From contig CAIVDG010000149.1 of NCBI GenBank assembly GCA_903904615.1, positions 1-7,037 of the forward strand: 7,037 nucleotides of DNA, written 5' to 3'. Below the pieces are notes generated by a model. That model saw nothing but the letters and a program-made list of their open reading frames with translations. It had not been told where the DNA came from and searched no databases. The DNA is from an uncultured Acidimicrobiaceae bacterium (GTDB lineage: Bacteria > Actinomycetota > Acidimicrobiia > Acidimicrobiales > Ilumatobacteraceae). Of the stretch, positions 5,701 through 7,037 are shown piece after piece. Each line of letters opens with the position of its first letter. The first letter of the stretch is position 1. Both the position numbers and the translations under genes were made by a program.

Positions 5701-7037
5701 ATGGCTAACGAATTATGGAGAAAAGGTGCAGTCGAATTGGCTGCCGACATTGCCGATAGAACGGTCAGTAGTCGCGAAGTTGTACAAGCGCATCTTGATC
5801 GAATCGCAGAAGTGAATCCGCATGTCAATGCTGTTGTGCGCGTTATGGCAGATGACGCATTACGTATGGCGGACGAAGCCGACAGGGCAGTGAAGAGTGG
5901 CGTCGAGCTTGGGCCGATGCACGGCGTTCCATTCACAATCAAAGAAAACATCGACATTGCTGGTTTACCCACAACGCATGGTGTCCCAATGTTCGCCGAT
6001 GCCATTGCGTCAACCGATGCGCCCAGCGTTGAGCGAATGAAGGCTGCAGGTGGTATTCCGCTGGCTCGTACCAATCTTCCCGACATGGGTCTGCGCATTC
6101 ACACCGAATCGTCTTTGCATGGTCGAACAAAGAATCCGTGGATGTCTGACCGAACCGCTGGTGGTTCAAGTGGCGGTGAAGGTGCTGCGCTCGCAACGGG
6201 TATGTCACCTATTGGTTTAGGAAATGACGTCGGGGGATCATTGCGTAATCCGGCCCATGCATGTGGCATCTCGGCGCTAAAGCCGTCTTTTGGTGTCATA
6301 CCTCACACCCTGACGTATCCATCCCCAAACAGGTCCTTGTCATCGCAAACCATGTTGAACCAGGGCGTCATGGCGCGAAACATCTCCGATGTGCGTCATG
6401 GTTTTTCCATCGTGGCAGGGCCAGATCCGCGCGACCCACTCAGTCTTCCTGTCAATCTCACAGGGCTCGCCCCAGGCGAAAAGGTCACTATCGCTGTGGT
6501 TACGAATCCGCCCGGCGGTTCTACGCACCCTGGAATCTCCGATGCGGTGCGTCGTGCGGCTGATGTACTGGCCGATGAAGGACACAATGTTGTGGAAGCA
6601 ACACCACCCGACATGGAGCGCGTGTATTTGTTGTGGGCGCATCTGATCTTCTCCGAACTTCACGACATTAAAGATCAGATTGATCTTGTCATGGGCGAAG
6701 GCGGTCGCTCTCTTATCGCTAACACACTTGAGATGTTTCCGAAGACAACCACGATGGACGGGTATCTCGCCCATACGCAACGTGATGAGTTGGCTCGTAA
6801 GTGGTCATTGTGGTTCCAAGATCATCAGGCGGTAATTCTTCCTACGTGGAGTCAGCCGGCATTCGTGGCCAACTACGACATCAGCAGCATGGAAGGTTCA
6901 GTGGGGACACTGGAATTAATGCGTCCAGTTCTACCTGGCAACGTGTTGGGCTTGCCGTGTGCTGTAACGCCAGGTGGAATGGCGGACAATCTTCCTGTGG
7001 GAGTTCAGGTGATGGGTGGCCGTTACACAGACCTGCG
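5701..7037 (+). CDS. Amidase-signature family hydrolase (3' partial)
   Basis: The frame runs open from ATG 5701 to the window end (445 complete codons plus two bases), so the C-terminus is missing; family members are usually 450-500 residues, so probably only a few tens are lost. The Ser-cisSer-Lys triad is intact. Lys81 lies in FTIKENIDIAG (78-88), Ser156 in RTAGGSSGGEG (151-161) and the nucleophile Ser180 in GLGNDVGGSLRNPA (172-185). The 75- and 24-residue spacings equal those of fatty acid amide hydrolase (Lys142/Ser217/Ser241). PVGVQVMGG near the window end is the family's C-terminal motif. It hydrolyses a carboxamide, substrate unknown. A role as GatA in the tRNA amidotransferase is less likely, since no gatC or gatB lies next to it and the block after the nucleophile reads LKPSFGVIPH rather than the usual LKPTYGRVS. 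The gene begins 3 nt after the P450 stop with only a weak ribosome binding site, so translation is probably coupled to it. Confidence 0.94.
   Translation, partial: MANELWRKGAVELAADIADRTVSSREVVQAHLDRIAEVNPHVNAVVRVMADDALRMADEADRAVKSGVELGPMHGVPFTIKENIDIAGLPTTHGVPMFADAIASTDAPSVERMKAAGGIPLARTNLPDMGLRIHTESSLHGRTKNPWMSDRTAGGSSGGEGAALATGMSPIGLGNDVGGSLRNPAHACGISALKPSFGVIPHTLTYPSPNRSLSSQTMLNQGVMARNISDVRHGFSIVAGPDPRDPLSLPVNLTGLAPGEKVTIAVVTNPPGGSTHPGISDAVRRAADVLADEGHNVVEATPPDMERVYLLWAHLIFSELHDIKDQIDLVMGEGGRSLIANTLEMFPKTTTMDGYLAHTQRDELARKWSLWFQDHQAVILPTWSQPAFVANYDISSMEGSVGTLELMRPVLPGNVLGLPCAVTPGGMADNLPVGVQVMGGRYTDL

Noticed and set aside
5535..6098. 187-residue open frame on the - strand
   Set aside because: It is opposite the heme-binding end of the P450 gene and the start of the amidase gene, and its Ser/Ala-rich low-complexity product has no domain signature.
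6261..6563. 100-residue open frame on the + strand
   Set aside because: It is an out-of-frame reading inside the amidase gene, whose own frame is open over the whole stretch and carries the catalytic motifs.
6340..6780. 146-residue open frame on the - strand
   Set aside because: It is fully opposite the amidase coding sequence, with no motif and no sign of its own ribosome site.
5701..7037. GatA subunit of the glutamyl-tRNA amidotransferase
   Set aside because: No gatC or gatB is adjacent, the gene follows a P450, and the block after the nucleophilic serine differs from the usual GatA sequence; a stand-alone amidase fits better.

Overview
The window looks like a piece of an actinobacterial chromosome, possibly from an aquatic Acidimicrobiia-type lineage. 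The reasons are a moderate GC content (roughly the low to mid 50s percent, judged by eye on a few lines, not computed), GTG as well as ATG starts, dense co-directional packing, and the mix of gene families. The lineage call is an inference; no rRNA or tRNA gene is present to anchor it. All six genes lie on the + strand, and two of them run off the window edges.

Region 1 (1-4368) is a surface-polysaccharide or glycolipid module. It holds the C-terminal part of a polytopic membrane protein resembling a GT-C type or other envelope membrane protein. Next come a polyprenyl-phosphate-type family 2 glycosyltransferase (DPM1-like, two C-terminal membrane helices), a polysaccharide pyruvyl transferase family protein, and an iron-sulfur flavoprotein of the coenzyme F420 hydrogenase/dehydrogenase beta subunit (FrhB) family. 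Gaps are 16 nt, 6 nt and a 4-nt ATGA overlap, so this is almost certainly one transcript. The likely logic is that the glycosyltransferase charges a lipid carrier with a sugar, the membrane protein uses such donors at the outer face, and the pyruvyl transferase plus its FrhB-family partner modify a sugar residue.

Region 2 (4369-4452) is an 84-nt, strikingly G-rich spacer. It has no convincing intrinsic terminator and no clear promoter, but carries a strong ribosome binding site for the next gene. It also contains a 20-codon open frame whose stop overlaps the next start codon.

Region 3 (4453-7037) is a separate metabolic pair: a complete, catalytically intact cytochrome P450 and, 3 nt downstream, an amidase-signature hydrolase. 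The amidase has an intact Ser-cisSer-Lys triad and is cut off by the window end, probably a few tens of residues before its own C-terminus. The tight spacing suggests an oxidation-plus-amide-hydrolysis function, but the substrate cannot be read from the sequence. No redox partner for the P450 is visible here.

I saw no mobile element, CRISPR array, RNA gene or direct repeat array. The items most worth a second look are the coupled pyruvyl transferase/FrhB pair, the very basic, possibly membrane-binding tail on the FrhB-family protein, and the P450-amidase pair with its unusual leader.
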